From assembly GCF_002250115.1 (NCBI RefSeq), contig NZ_CP019985.1, positions 3,906,001 to 3,970,000 of the forward strand: DNA of 64,000 bases, read 5' to 3'. The position numbers and the translations under genes were made by a program. This DNA comes from Shouchella clausii (GTDB lineage Bacteria; Bacillota; Bacilli; Bacillales; Bacillaceae_D). The number at the start of each line of letters is the position of its first letter. The first letter of the stretch is position 1. The notes under the pieces were generated by a model. That model made no database searches and had not been told where the DNA came from. It worked only from the letters and a program-made list of their open reading frames with translations. Below, in pieces: positions 26,911 through 35,745 of this stretch.

Positions 26911-28344
26911 CTATAAGGCAAACAAGTCTGTAAAAGCCGGCACTGACATGTTGCCTAAGTCTTTGTTTGTACACGCCTCAAGGATTGCTTTTTCTTGTTT
27001 TTGTGGGTAATGGCTAGCGATATTTGCTGCGAATTTTGCCTGAATAGCAGGGACGGCTTCTTCGCGACGGAAACGATGACCAAGTGGATATTCAATTGTT
27101 ACTTGGTCCGTTTTTGTACCGTCCTTAAAAAAGACTTGCACTGCATTGGCAATCGACCGTTTTTCTGGATCTAAGTAGTCTATTGAAAACTGTTTGTTTT
27201 CCGTGACAACCATTAAATCGCGAAGTTGGTCCACGCGGGGATCTTGGGCCATTTCATCTTCATAGTCATCTGCGACAATTGCACCCTTTAACAGGCCAAT
27301 TGCTGTAATGTATTGCAAACAATGATCCCGATCAGCAGGATTGTAAAGCGGCCCTTTTTTGTCAATGATGCGGATTGCCGATTCATGGGTATGGATTTCA
27401 ATACGGTCAATCTCATCCAGACGGTCACGGACTGACTCATGTAACGTGACTGCCGCTTCAGCTGCCGTTTGCGCGTGGAATTCAGCTGGATAAGACACTT
27501 TAAATAACACATTTTCCATGACATATGAGTCCAGCTTACGGGCGAGCACGACTTCCTTTTTATTAAAAAGCACGTCTTGGAAACCCCATCCAGGAGCAGA
27601 TAGCGCCGTTTTATAGCCCATCTCGCCTGTTAAGGCAGTCATTGCTAAAAAGACACCTCGGCTAGTCGCGTCCCCGGCCGCCCATGATTTCCGGGAGCCT
27701 GTATTCGGAGCATGGCGGTATGTGCGCAACGAGGAATTGTCAATCCACGCATGGGAAACGGCGTTTATAACTTCTTCTTTTGTACCACCAAGCATTCCGG
27801 CAACAACAGCCGTAGTCGCTACTTTAACGAGGAGCACATGGTCAAGGCCAACTCGGTTAAAGCTATTTTCCAGCGCAAGCACGCCTTGGATTTCATGAGC
27901 TTTCACCATCGCGATTAACACATCTTGGATCGTCAAAGGCGCTTTGCCTTCCGCTATGTTTTTTCTGCTTATATAGTCCGCCGTCGCTAAAATGCCGCCA
28001 AGGTTATCCGATGGGTGCCCCCACTCAGCAGCAAGCCACGTATCGTTGTAATCAAGCCACCGTATCATCGTACCAATATTAAAAGCGCCCCGAATCGGGT
28101 CTAGAACATGGGATGTGCCAGGAACTTTAACGCCATTTGGAACAACCGTCCCTGGCACAACTGGTCCAAGCATTTTCACACATTCCGGATAGCGGAGGGC
28201 GAGAATGCCGCAGCCAATCGTATCAACAAGAACGTGCGCTGCGGTTTCTAGCGCCTCTTCGCTTGTAATCTCCTTTTTTAGCACATATTCAGCAATTTCC
28301 TCTAAAAGCAAGTCTGTTTTTCTTGTATCCGTTTTCAAGTCCAT
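26911..28344 (-). CDS. prpD: 2-methylcitrate dehydratase
   Basis: Dehydrates 2-methylcitrate to 2-methyl-cis-aconitate. The 477-residue protein belongs to the MmgE/PrpD family: early [35 protein letters not shown] and the [10 protein letters not shown] stretch are typical. The start ATG 28344 follows a GGAGG-type site 22 bases after the synthase gene. It is equivalent to B. subtilis mmgE, with mmgD and mmgF on either side. Confidence 0.94.
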   Translation of the reverse strand: MDLKTDTRKTDLLLEEIAEYVLKKEITSEEALETAAHVLVDTIGCGILALRYPECVKMLGPVVPGTVVPNGVKVPGTSHVLDPIRGAFNIGTMIRWLDYNDTWLAAEWGHPSDNLGGILATADYISRKNIAEGKAPLTIQDVLIAMVKAHEIQGVLALENSFNRVGLDHVLLVKVATTAVVAGMLGGTKEEVINAVSHAWIDNSSLRTYRHAPNTGSRKSWAAGDATSRGVFLAMTALTGEMGYKTALSAPGWGFQDVLFNKKEVVLARKLDSYVMENVLFKVSYPAEFHAQTAAEAAVTLHESVRDRLDEIDRIEIHTHESAIRIIDKKGPLYNPADRDHCLQYITAIGLLKGAIVADDYEDEMAQDPRVDQLRDLMVVTENKQFSIDYLDPEKRSIANAVQVFFKDGTKTDQVTIEYPLGHRFRREEAVPAIQAKFAANIASHYPQKQEKAILEACTNKDLGNMSVPAFTDLFAL

Positions 28345-28366
28345 GCAAAAAACCTCCGTTGTCCCT

Positions 28367-29488
28367 TCATTTCTGTACAGATGTATAACGTGGCCCTGTA
28401 TACTTAACCCGAGGCCTAAATAACTTGTTGTTTCGATGTTGCTCGATTACATGGGCGCTTAGCCCGGCTGTCCGGGAAGAAAAGAAAATAGGGGTATACA
28501 AGCTGATTGGGATGCCTAACATCCAGTATACCGGGGCGGCATAATAGTCTAGATTTGGATAAAGCCCCTTCTCTTTTGCCATAAGAGCCTCTCCCGCCTC
28601 GCACATTTTCAGGAGTCTGTCATCTCCAGCAGCTTGTGAAAGTTCAGCAAGCGCCTCTTTCATAATAAGAGCCCGAGGATCGATTTTTTTCATATACACT
28701 CGGTGGCCAAATCCCATTATTTTCTCTTTTTTCTTTAACTTATTCGATAGAAGCGTTTCAAACTCTTCAGGTGAGTTTGCATCAAGGAGCATATACATAA
28801 CTGCTTCATTGGCGCCGCCGTGCAAATGCCCTTTTAAAGAAGCAACTGCCCCTGTAAGGGCGCCATACATATCTGAAAGTGTGGAGGCGATGACTCGCGC
28901 TGCAAAAGTGGAGTTAGGCATTTCATGCTCAGAATAGAGCAACAGCGATTGGTCGAACACACGCTCTTCTAATTCGCTTGGCACATTTCCAGTAATCATG
29001 TATAAGAAATTGGCGCTATAGGAAAGGGAATCTTTTGGCGTTAAAACTTGTTTCTTCTCAAGGATGCGGTAGCTGTTAGCAACAACTGCTGGCAACTTCG
29101 CCAGTAGTTCATAGGCTCGTTCACGGTTTGCCTCTTCACTGCGGTCATCTAGCCGTGTATCAAACCCTCCTAACACAGAAACGCCTGTCCGCAGTGCATC
29201 CATTGGATGTGTCGATGCAGGTAACCGTTTTAAAACGTCCAAAACAGCTTCTGGCAAGTCATACGAACCGCTTAAACGTTCTGCTAATGCTAGCCGTTCT
29301 TGTTCCGACGGCAATTCACCCTTTAACAATAAGTGGACAATATCCAAATAGCCATTTGTTTTTGATAATTGAATCAAGTCATAACCGTGGATGATGATTT
29401 GTCCTTGTTCCGTGTCGAGAAAAGATAAATCGGTTTCTGCCGCAATCACTCCGTCCAAACCTGGATGATACGTTTGTTCAACTTGCAT
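28367..29488 (-). CDS. prpC: 2-methylcitrate synthase
   Basis: Condenses propionyl-CoA with oxaloacetate; many such enzymes also act as citrate synthase. The 373-residue protein has the citrate synthase catalytic residues: His in [14 protein letters not shown], His in [16 protein letters not shown] and Asp in [13 protein letters not shown]. It leads the prpC-prpD-prpB run (mmgD-mmgE-mmgF in B. subtilis). Start ATG 29488 follows AAGGAGGG. A consensus-like CRE lies about 50 bases upstream. The context favours methylcitrate over plain citrate synthase. Confidence 0.93.
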   Translation of the reverse strand: MQVEQTYHPGLDGVIAAETDLSFLDTEQGQIIIHGYDLIQLSKTNGYLDIVHLLLKGELPSEQERLALAERLSGSYDLPEAVLDVLKRLPASTHPMDALRTGVSVLGGFDTRLDDRSEEANRERAYELLAKLPAVVANSYRILEKKQVLTPKDSLSYSANFLYMITGNVPSELEERVFDQSLLLYSEHEMPNSTFAARVIASTLSDMYGALTGAVASLKGHLHGGANEAVMYMLLDANSPEEFETLLSNKLKKKEKIMGFGHRVYMKKIDPRALIMKEALAELSQAAGDDRLLKMCEAGEALMAKEKGLYPNLDYYAAPVYWMLGIPISLYTPIFFSSRTAGLSAHVIEQHRNNKLFRPRVKYTGPRYTSVQK

Positions 29489-29536
29489 GCGATCCCTCCT
29501 TTTTCTTTTTCCGAGTAAAACGATAAGTCTAATTAA

Positions 29537-29550
29537 ATAAAGCGCTTACA
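29537..29550 (-). promoter_or_regulatory. CRE (CcpA-binding) site upstream of prpC
   Basis: The minus strand reads TGTAAGCGCTTTAT, matching the catabolite-responsive element TGWNANCGNTNWCA at all but the last base, with the symmetric AAGCGCTT core. It lies 49-62 bases before the prpC start, so glucose repression of the methylcitrate genes is likely, as for the mmg operon of B. subtilis. Confidence 0.75.
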
Positions 29551-29771
29551 TAATTCGACGAAATTCACCTCCAGCTGCCGTATACGACTTCGATGTGTTC
29601 ATCCGTCTACTTAAATGTAACATACTCTAAATTCACTCGGCAATAATCATTTACTTTTTGCTGCGATTCTGGAAACAACCTTCTACCCACAAAGATTGTT
29701 GTTCGCTCATGGCACGCGTTTCTCTATTTTCTATTAGGAAATATGCACACCTGTTTCAAAAAAGGAAGGGA

Positions 29772-30155
29772 TTAACATCCAAGGAGTATCGTAAGATGTA
29801 TGTTTAGGCGGGTCCGATTAACTGCTCTGAAAAAGATAGGCACAGCGGTCGATCCCAGTTTCAGCTTTCGGATGGCTTCCTCCATAGAGACGGCCGTTCG
29901 GTCGGGCATGGGGATAGCGCAATACCAACGGGTTTTTCGTTCGATAAAGGTCGCCAGGCAGCCTTTGCTTTTCCCATGACCCGATATGACCGTATCCAGT
30001 TCCCAATGACCGAAGGTCTCTCGTTTTCGGATCTCTTTATGCCTCTGCTTGATGGATGTCGGTGAAGCGCCCACGGTTTTCATAGGGTTTTTGATTTTAC
30101 CGAGGCTCCAGCATATAGAATGGGGAATACTCTTATTTTGTTTATTTTCACTCAC
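29772..30155 (-). pseudogene. IS30-family transposase fragment
   Basis: The translated segment contains RETFGHWELDTV, GKSKGCLATFIERKTRW and MPDRTAVSMEEAI, diagnostic of IS30-family transposases around the first catalytic Asp (ELDTV). The N-terminal DNA-binding part and the rest of the DDE domain are missing; after KLKLGS the frame no longer matches. It is therefore a dead remnant. It abuts the end of the DUF3810 gene and marks the left edge of an AT-rich inserted segment. Confidence 0.85.
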
Positions 30156-30178
30156 TCCTAATAATATTTATACTTTAT

Positions 30179-31291
30179 TTAATTATACTTCTCTATCCCT
30201 CGCTGCTCTGCCAGCAATAAATTTACCATATCACTATAGCTATTCAAACCGTCTGACTGATTATTCGCCTTCAGATATAAGTCATTTACATTTCTTGAAA
30301 TACTTGAAATAACACCCTCATACTTATCCCGGTACTGCTCATTTTGTTCTATATCATGCTGCACCGCCTTGGACAGACTGGACATTATATCAGACGCCTT
30401 ATCTGGATCAACCTTTTTTAGCTCAGATATAGAATAATCAAATGCTAGAAAAAAACCACTATAAAGCATCATTGGATCGTCCTGCTGCTTACATGCCAGA
30501 TAAGCTATAAAATTTGCCTCATCCTCATGCATGAAACCACTCTGATGTGCCAATTCATGTGCCATAGTAGCAGGCGCCAAGAAAACTGGCACATTAACAT
30601 TGATATTAGATTCAAAAGTAAAAGGGACAAAAATACCATGTATCCCTGCATGCGACATTAGTTTTGACATCACAACTGGTTTTGGTGTTGAATATAAAGA
30701 ATGCTCCAAAATGGGATATTTCTTTGATAACATTTGCATCGAGAACACTGCTTGTTGTGCATAGTAATCAAAAACCTCTGGTACTTGAACCAAAAGATCA
30801 GTATCCGCTAACTTTTCCCTTGCCAATTCCATTTCAACGGCAAGCGACTTACTCAATTTGACCAGTTCCTCCTTGCTGTAGTTTTCTTCTTTATTATATT
30901 CGGTATAAGACAAAAAAGAATATCTGTGATAGTTTATTCCACCCAAAATAGTATAACAAAAATATATCACGCTACAGATCGTAACTATTCCTAGAGTACC
31001 ACGATAAACTACCATCCTACGTACACCTTTACTCATGATAACCTTGCGCACATAATAAACTATATAAAATAGCAAAAGGAACACAACCAACACTACGAGC
31101 CATTCACTAACAGAAAATTTGACCCAAGAAGGTACAAATCCTACTGTTTTTGACAATAACGGATATACAGACCTACTGTATTTTTCCGCCCAATCCTGAT
31201 GGTTCTGCGCGTATTTTGTCAGTATATAAGCTATAACTCCAAGTGAGATCCACGGCAATCTCTTAAGTAAAAGCTTTTTCATATTTAACAC
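30179..31291 (-). CDS. DUF3810 family membrane protein with HExxH metallopeptidase motif
   Basis: About 370 residues. There are N-terminal hydrophobic segments (near 10-25, 60-80 and 100-120) and then a soluble domain with HELAH (about 245-249) and a nearby acidic EDEANFIAYLAC segment supplying a probable third zinc ligand, the DUF3810 pattern. Activity is unproven. A GTG at 31291, six bases from GGAGTG, is the best start; ATG 31282 is an alternative. The gene is visibly more AT-rich than its neighbours and sits between an IS30 fragment and decayed ABC/NRPS pieces, so it was probably acquired. It appears intact. Confidence 0.7.
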   Translation of the reverse strand: MLNMKKLLLKRLPWISLGVIAYILTKYAQNHQDWAEKYSRSVYPLLSKTVGFVPSWVKFSVSEWLVVLVVFLLLFYIVYYVRKVIMSKGVRRMVVYRGTLGIVTICSVIYFCYTILGGINYHRYSFLSYTEYNKEENYSKEELVKLSKSLAVEMELAREKLADTDLLVQVPEVFDYYAQQAVFSMQMLSKKYPILEHSLYSTPKPVVMSKLMSHAGIHGIFVPFTFESNINVNVPVFLAPATMAHELAHQSGFMHEDEANFIAYLACKQQDDPMMLYSGFFLAFDYSISELKKVDPDKASDIMSSLSKAVQHDIEQNEQYRDKYEGVISSISRNVNDLYLKANNQSDGLNSYSDMVNLLLAEQRGIEKYN

Positions 31292-31329
31292 AATGATCAC
31301 TCCAATAAGAGTCTGTTTTTCCAATTACA

Positions 31330-31766
31330 CTATGCCCACTCATTAATATATCTGTGATAGAAGTTTTCGTATAATGTTCCGCGCTACCAATATAACCATT
31401 CACATACTTAGTTTCGTCTAGTAAATGATTTATCACTCATTTAATAGCAGAACTGTAATTCCAGGACAAAAACCAGCTCCTATGTAATATACACCGTTAG
31501 CTTTTGCTCCTGACTCAATAATAAACCATTGGAAGCATCAATAATATCAGTAAGTGAAATAATTAGTGATAGCAGATTTTCGTATACCATTTTTGCATTT
31601 TCTGCTTGTTCGCCTTTGCCCTCTCAAAAATCTCTTTTTCGATGTTAAAACTCTTAACAACTTGATTTCCAGATAATTTATCTTTAATAAAAGATACACA
31701 ACTTTTTCGTATAGCTTTTCGAAAATTGTTTATTGCTGGATCAGATATTTTGGGTAGAACCATCAC
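31330..31766 (-). pseudogene. Decayed ABC exporter transmembrane domain
   Basis: One frame (31563-31766) reads KDKLSGNQVVKSFNIEKEIF, the cytoplasmic-loop segment typical of type I ABC exporters. The match then passes to other frames: NLLSLIISLTDIIDASNG, then GVYYIGAGF and GITVLLLN (membrane helix 5-6 pattern), then INHLLDETKYVNGYIGSAEH. At least two frameshifts and no ATPase domain remain, so this is a pseudogene fragment. What it exported is unknown. Confidence 0.55.
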
Positions 31767-31814
31767 GAGCGATCATCTGAATAATTTCATCATTCTAAAT
31801 ATATCATTTTCCCC

Positions 31815-32101
31815 CCCCCATGCGCGGAAACTATTTTCTTGACTGACAAAGAAGTATTCTCTGCCCCGTTCCTTCTATATCTTATAATTTCAGTAATTAT
31901 TGCTGCGATAGAAAGCTTATAACCTTTTCCCACAACTTCGAAACTGCCTTAATTGCTTTAATAGAATCTTCACCAAGTTCAAAGAAACTGCTTCTATTCC
32001 AAAACTGGTGATATTCCTAATATTTCTTCAAATACTATAGATAAACAACTTTTGTACCAATCGCCGTAGCACGGCAGCCAGATCGATCCTGTTTTTTCCA
32101 T
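31815..32101 (-). pseudogene. Decayed peptidyl-carrier-protein (NRPS) remnant
   Basis: A well-placed ATG at 32101 after AAGGAGGGTGG opens a 35-codon frame ending in FEEILGISPVLE. A shift then gives SFFELGEDSIKAIKAVSKLW, the phosphopantetheine-site motif of NRPS/PKS carrier domains (FFELGGDSI), and another shift gives GYKLSIAAIITEI, the following helix. The order and spacing fit a carrier domain broken by two frameshifts. A run of nine C at 31811-31819 lies at its end. No adenylation or condensation domain remains. Confidence 0.6.
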
Positions 32102-32233
32102 TTATCCACCCTCCTTAACATTTGAATCCTTCATTCATGGCATTACACACTTCAATTGTTGCTGCAAAACGCCTGTTTTTGTAAACTAATGAAAAAAGCA
32201 ATGATACCCATTGCTTGGAAAAGAGATGGTTGG

Positions 32234-33106
32234 ATGCGACTCGAAGAGGACTTATTGATTGCAACGCTAAGCGATGAGGGGACCATTCGCGGTGCTTCCC
32301 GCAAGTTATACATATCCCAGCCTGCTCTCAGCCAGCGGCTTAAGCAAATTGAACAACGCTTTGGGGAACCGCTGTTTATCCGCACCCACAAATCACTCAT
32401 TCCCACACCAGTCGGGGAAGAAGTGATTGCCTTTGCCAAACGCCGTGTTCAAGAAGAAAAACAACTACAAGACCGTCTTAGCAAGTTGACAGGAACCGTA
32501 CGCGGTACGCTTTCACTAGGGATCTCATCTGTCATTGCCCAATATGTATTGCCAAAGCCGTTGCGTGCTTATGTGAACGCTTATCCCGATGTCAAAATCG
32601 ATTTGCATACCGGCCTTAGTTCTGCTATTTATCAAAACAGGCATCATACGCACCTTTCGATTATCCGCGGCGATGTCGATGATAAAGAAGGGCTTACGCT
32701 GCTATTTTCTGAACGGCTTTACTATGTCCGCCGCGCCGATACCGAAAAACCAACTGTGTTCATTTCTTTTCAAAGCGACGATGCCTTTCAATCGCTCATT
32801 GAAGAATGGCTATATGCTGAGGCTGCCCATTCGACCTTACAAACGATCAACGTTGACCAAATTGAAACATGCAAACAATTAATGGCAAACGGCATTGGCG
32901 CTGCCATTCTTCCAGAGGTTGCTGTCCGCGACTTGAACGGAAACGACTATATACGTGTGCCATTGGACGTAAACGGCAAGGAAACGATGCGTAGCACTTG
33001 GCTTCATTGCCCAGAAAGCCACCGTTCCCTTCCACAAGTAAACGCGTTTATAACGTTTTTACAAGGGGCATTGCCGCCATCCCCTCTTAAAAACACATCC
33101 AATTAA
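32234..33106 (+). CDS. LysR-family transcriptional regulator
   Basis: The 290-residue protein starts MRLEEDLLIATLSDEGTIRG and has the winged helix-turn-helix GASRKLYISQPALSQRLKQIE (about 20-40), then an effector-binding domain. ATG 32234 is chosen because it places the domain at the normal N-terminus; the frame is open to 32156. LysR proteins usually control a divergent neighbour, but the upstream region now holds only gene remnants, so its target is unclear; the methylcitrate genes are the nearest intact pathway. It is convergent with tspO. Confidence 0.88.
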   Translation: MRLEEDLLIATLSDEGTIRGASRKLYISQPALSQRLKQIEQRFGEPLFIRTHKSLIPTPVGEEVIAFAKRRVQEEKQLQDRLSKLTGTVRGTLSLGISSVIAQYVLPKPLRAYVNAYPDVKIDLHTGLSSAIYQNRHHTHLSIIRGDVDDKEGLTLLFSERLYYVRRADTEKPTVFISFQSDDAFQSLIEEWLYAEAAHSTLQTINVDQIETCKQLMANGIGAAILPEVAVRDLNGNDYIRVPLDVNGKETMRSTWLHCPESHRSLPQVNAFITFLQGALPPSPLKNTSN

Positions 33107-33123
33107 ATGCGTTGACTACATGG

Positions 33124-33591
33124 TTACAAATTCATTGAATAGATTGTAAAGGATAAGATGGTCGCAAATACACTCCATAAAACATAAGGCAAAAGAAGGT
33201 AGCTTGCCACTTTGCTATATTTTTTTGCTACGATCATTAATGCCAAGGCGGTGAGGGCTACAAACAAGGAGTCAATCGATGCAGCCAACAAGTTCTTTTG
33301 CGTAAACTGGAAATAGCTGAATGCTTGATTAATCACATAATTAATTAAAAGTGCAAACCAGTAGCTTTTTGCACCTTTAAATCTAAAGGCTGCATATACA
33401 ATAGCAGCAGAAAGGGAGATTAGGACAAACAGGATAGCCCAAATGACTCCAATTGTAGATCCATTTGGCGTCCATTCTGGCTTGCTCAGTGAATGGTACC
33501 ATTCTTGATCAACTGGAAACAGGTAATCGGCTGCTGAAAAAAGCGCGTAAGTAATAATAAAAACCGCTATGGTGCCGACAATTTTCTTCAT
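33124..33591 (-). CDS. tspO: TspO/MBR-family tryptophan-rich membrane protein
   Basis: The 155-residue protein has five hydrophobic helices and the family signature WYHSLSKPEWTPNG near residue 36, with the aromatic-rich loop expected. TspO homologues bind porphyrins and steroids and are linked to stress responses; the physiological role in Bacillus is not settled. Single gene, convergent with the LysR gene. Confidence 0.88.
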   Translation of the reverse strand: MKKIVGTIAVFIITYALFSAADYLFPVDQEWYHSLSKPEWTPNGSTIGVIWAILFVLISLSAAIVYAAFRFKGAKSYWFALLINYVINQAFSYFQFTQKNLLAASIDSLFVALTALALMIVAKKYSKVASYLLLPYVLWSVFATILSFTIYSMNL

Positions 33592-33758
33592 GCTCTAACC
33601 TCCGTATTATTTATCATGCCCCTCAGCTTGTAAAACAATCCCTCGTGGTGTTGGCTAGGGTTACCAGTGGTTTAGATCAATCACTTGTTTATGAATGGGC
33701 GTCTGTACTAAAAAAACAATACGTCAAATGATTTTTATTCTAAGTTTGTTTATTTTGC

Positions 33759-33794
33759 AGCAGAAAGCCCTGTCGTGATGACAGGGCTTTCTGC
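33759..33794. terminator. Strong hairpin after ppiB
   Basis: GCAGAAAGCCCTGTC pairs perfectly with GACAGGGCTTTCTGC (15 bp) around GTGAT. It starts 8 bases past the ppiB stop. No T-run follows, but the stem is very stable. Confidence 0.75.
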
Positions 33795-33801
33795 TGTACA
33801 C

Positions 33802-34236
33802 TTATTCTTCCCAAACTTTCACTTCTAACATAACATCGCCTTGTTTGATGCGGTACACACTGTCTAGTCCTTCTACAACTTGCCCGAACACCGTGTGCAC
33901 ACCATCAAGATGGGGTTGAGGCTCATGGACGATAAAGAATTGGCTGCCACCTGTGTCTCGGCCGGCGTGTGCCATTGAAAGCGCCCCCGGAACATGTTTA
34001 TGTGGGTTGCCTTCTGTCTCGCATTTTATCGTATAGCCTGGACCACCTGTTCCATTTCCATTCGGATCTCCCCCTTGGGCAACAAATCCAGGGATCACAC
34101 GGTGGAATGTAAGACCATTGTAAAATCCTTTATTGGCCAGCGTTTCGAAATTTTCTACAGTACCAGGCGCGGCGTCCTCATAAAATTCGATGACAATCTT
34201 TTCACCGTTTTCAAATTCAATGCTTCCTTTTTTCAT
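33802..34236 (-). CDS. ppiB: Peptidyl-prolyl cis-trans isomerase (cyclophilin type)
   Basis: Cytoplasmic cyclophilin that speeds proline isomerisation in folding. The 144-residue protein contains [25 protein letters not shown] in its core, [19 protein letters not shown] and [14 protein letters not shown], all classic. The start is ATG 34236 after GAGGG; the open frame to 34320 overlaps lysA. It lies 73 bases downstream of lysA, as in B. subtilis. Confidence 0.95.
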   Translation of the reverse strand: MKKGSIEFENGEKIVIEFYEDAAPGTVENFETLANKGFYNGLTFHRVIPGFVAQGGDPNGNGTGGPGYTIKCETEGNPHKHVPGALSMAHAGRDTGGSQFFIVHEPQPHLDGVHTVFGQVVEGLDSVYRIKQGDVMLEVKVWEE

Positions 34237-34309
34237 CCAAAAACCCTCACTCTCAACTATGAAGTAGCGGCAAGCGCTTGTTCCATTGTACACAAATCTC
34301 CAGTAATTC

Positions 34310-35641
34310 TCAAACGTCACTCGTTTCTTTTACATTCGCTTGATAAGAAAGATCGAGCTTAGTTAAATCCTCATAACTTTCCCGTTGAATCACTAGTTGA
34401 TCTGCCCCGTCTTCTACAAATACAACAGCCGGGCGCGGAATGCGGTTGTAATTATTTGCCATTGAATAGCCATATGCACCGGTACAAAACATCGCTAGAA
34501 CGTCGCCATGCTGCACCTCTGGCAGAGGCATATCCCAAACAAGCATATCGCCGCTTTCACAACATTTTCCGGCTACAGAAAATGTTTCTTCTGCTTTGTC
34601 GTGGGCGCGGTTGGCAAGCAATCCTTCATATTTCGCATCGTATAAAGCTGGGCGCAAGTTATCGCTCATTCCCCCATCTACAGATAGATAGCGCCGGACA
34701 TTGGGAATATCTTTCGTTGACCCAATTGTATACAGCGTTGTAGCTGCATCCCCGACAAGGGAACGCCCAGGCTCAATCCATATTTCCGGGATGGCCAAAC
34801 CTAGACGGTCAGCATGTTTTTTTGTTTCTTTTACAATTTCTCGAATGTACGTTTCAGGCTCTAGTGGCTTGTCTCCCTCTACGTAACGGATGCCGAAGCC
34901 ACCGCCGAAATTGAGCACACGCGGGACAAAATCGAATTCTTCATGCCAACCTTGAAGCTGGTTAAAGACTTTTTCAATCGCAAGCACAAAACCTTCTGTT
35001 TCAAAAATTTGCGAACCGATATGGCTATGGACGCCAAGCAAATCAATAAATTTGCTGCGTTCGGCAATCCGAGCCGCCTTGTCCGCCTGCCCGCTAGCAA
35101 TGTCAAATCCGAACTTTGAATCTTCTTGCCCTGTTGCGATAAATTCATGGGTATGAGCTTCAACCCCTGGAGTCAAACGGAGCAAAATTGAAACCGTTCG
35201 CTCCATGTTTGTGGCGAGTTGCTCAAGCAATTCTAATTCGTAAAAATTGTCCGCGACGATACAGCCGATTCCCGCTTTAATGGCCATTTCTAATTCCCCT
35301 CGGCTTTTATTGTTGCCGTGGAAATGGATCCGCCCTGGCTTGACGCCTGCTTTTAGGGCGGTAAACAGCTCGCCCCCTGAAACAACGTCAATGCTTAAGT
35401 CTAGTGAGGCGGCTAGTTGGTACATGGCAATGCAGCTAAAAGCCTTGCTTGCGTAGGCAACTTGGTAGGAAACCCCTTCTGCCTCAAATGCTTGTTTAAA
35501 AGCGTGGGCTCGTTCTTTTATGAGGGCCGTGTCATAAACAAACAAGGGCGTATCGTATTTTTTTGCTAAATCCACTGTATCGACGCCGCCAATTTCCAAA
35601 TGGCCAGCTTCGTTAATTGTCATTGTCCCGTGTAAATACAT
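34310..35641 (-). CDS. lysA: Diaminopimelate decarboxylase
   Basis: PLP enzyme that decarboxylates meso-diaminopimelate to lysine, the last step of lysine synthesis. The 443-residue protein has the PLP lysine in VAYASKAF, the phosphate-binding GGGFGIRY, and the dimer active-site cysteine in CCESGDML. The start is ATG 35641 after GGGAGTGG; the frame stays open to 35686, beyond which it overlaps the terminator. No lysine riboswitch is seen upstream. It sits between spoVAF and ppiB as in B. subtilis. Confidence 0.95.
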   Translation of the reverse strand: MYLHGTMTINEAGHLEIGGVDTVDLAKKYDTPLFVYDTALIKERAHAFKQAFEAEGVSYQVAYASKAFSCIAMYQLAASLDLSIDVVSGGELFTALKAGVKPGRIHFHGNNKSRGELEMAIKAGIGCIVADNFYELELLEQLATNMERTVSILLRLTPGVEAHTHEFIATGQEDSKFGFDIASGQADKAARIAERSKFIDLLGVHSHIGSQIFETEGFVLAIEKVFNQLQGWHEEFDFVPRVLNFGGGFGIRYVEGDKPLEPETYIREIVKETKKHADRLGLAIPEIWIEPGRSLVGDAATTLYTIGSTKDIPNVRRYLSVDGGMSDNLRPALYDAKYEGLLANRAHDKAEETFSVAGKCCESGDMLVWDMPLPEVQHGDVLAMFCTGAYGYSMANNYNRIPRPAVVFVEDGADQLVIQRESYEDLTKLDLSYQANVKETSDV

Positions 35642-35668
35642 GGCTCCACTCCCTTGTATCCCTTTAAA

Positions 35669-35707
35669 AAAAGCAACTTCAGCCAAAAAGGCTAAGCTGC
35701 TTTTTCG
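35669..35707 (-). terminator. Terminator between spoVAF and lysA
   Basis: On the minus strand AAAAAGCAGCTTAGCC pairs with GGCTGAAGTTGCTTTTT, ending in a T-run. It ends the spoVA transcript about 40 bases after the spoVAF stop and just before the lysA ribosome-binding site. Confidence 0.8.
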
Positions 35708-35745
35708 CGTTTTTCCACTAGTGTATCAAATCCACGTTCATTTGG

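Noticed and set aside
33600-33758. Short plus-strand frame ending LVYEWASVLKKQYVK before the ppiB terminator hairpin
   Set aside because: No start codon with a ribosome site and no recognised family; looks like a relic or chance.
35642-35745. A lysine riboswitch before lysA
   Set aside because: Only the spoVAF-lysA terminator is present; the conserved L-box blocks are absent.
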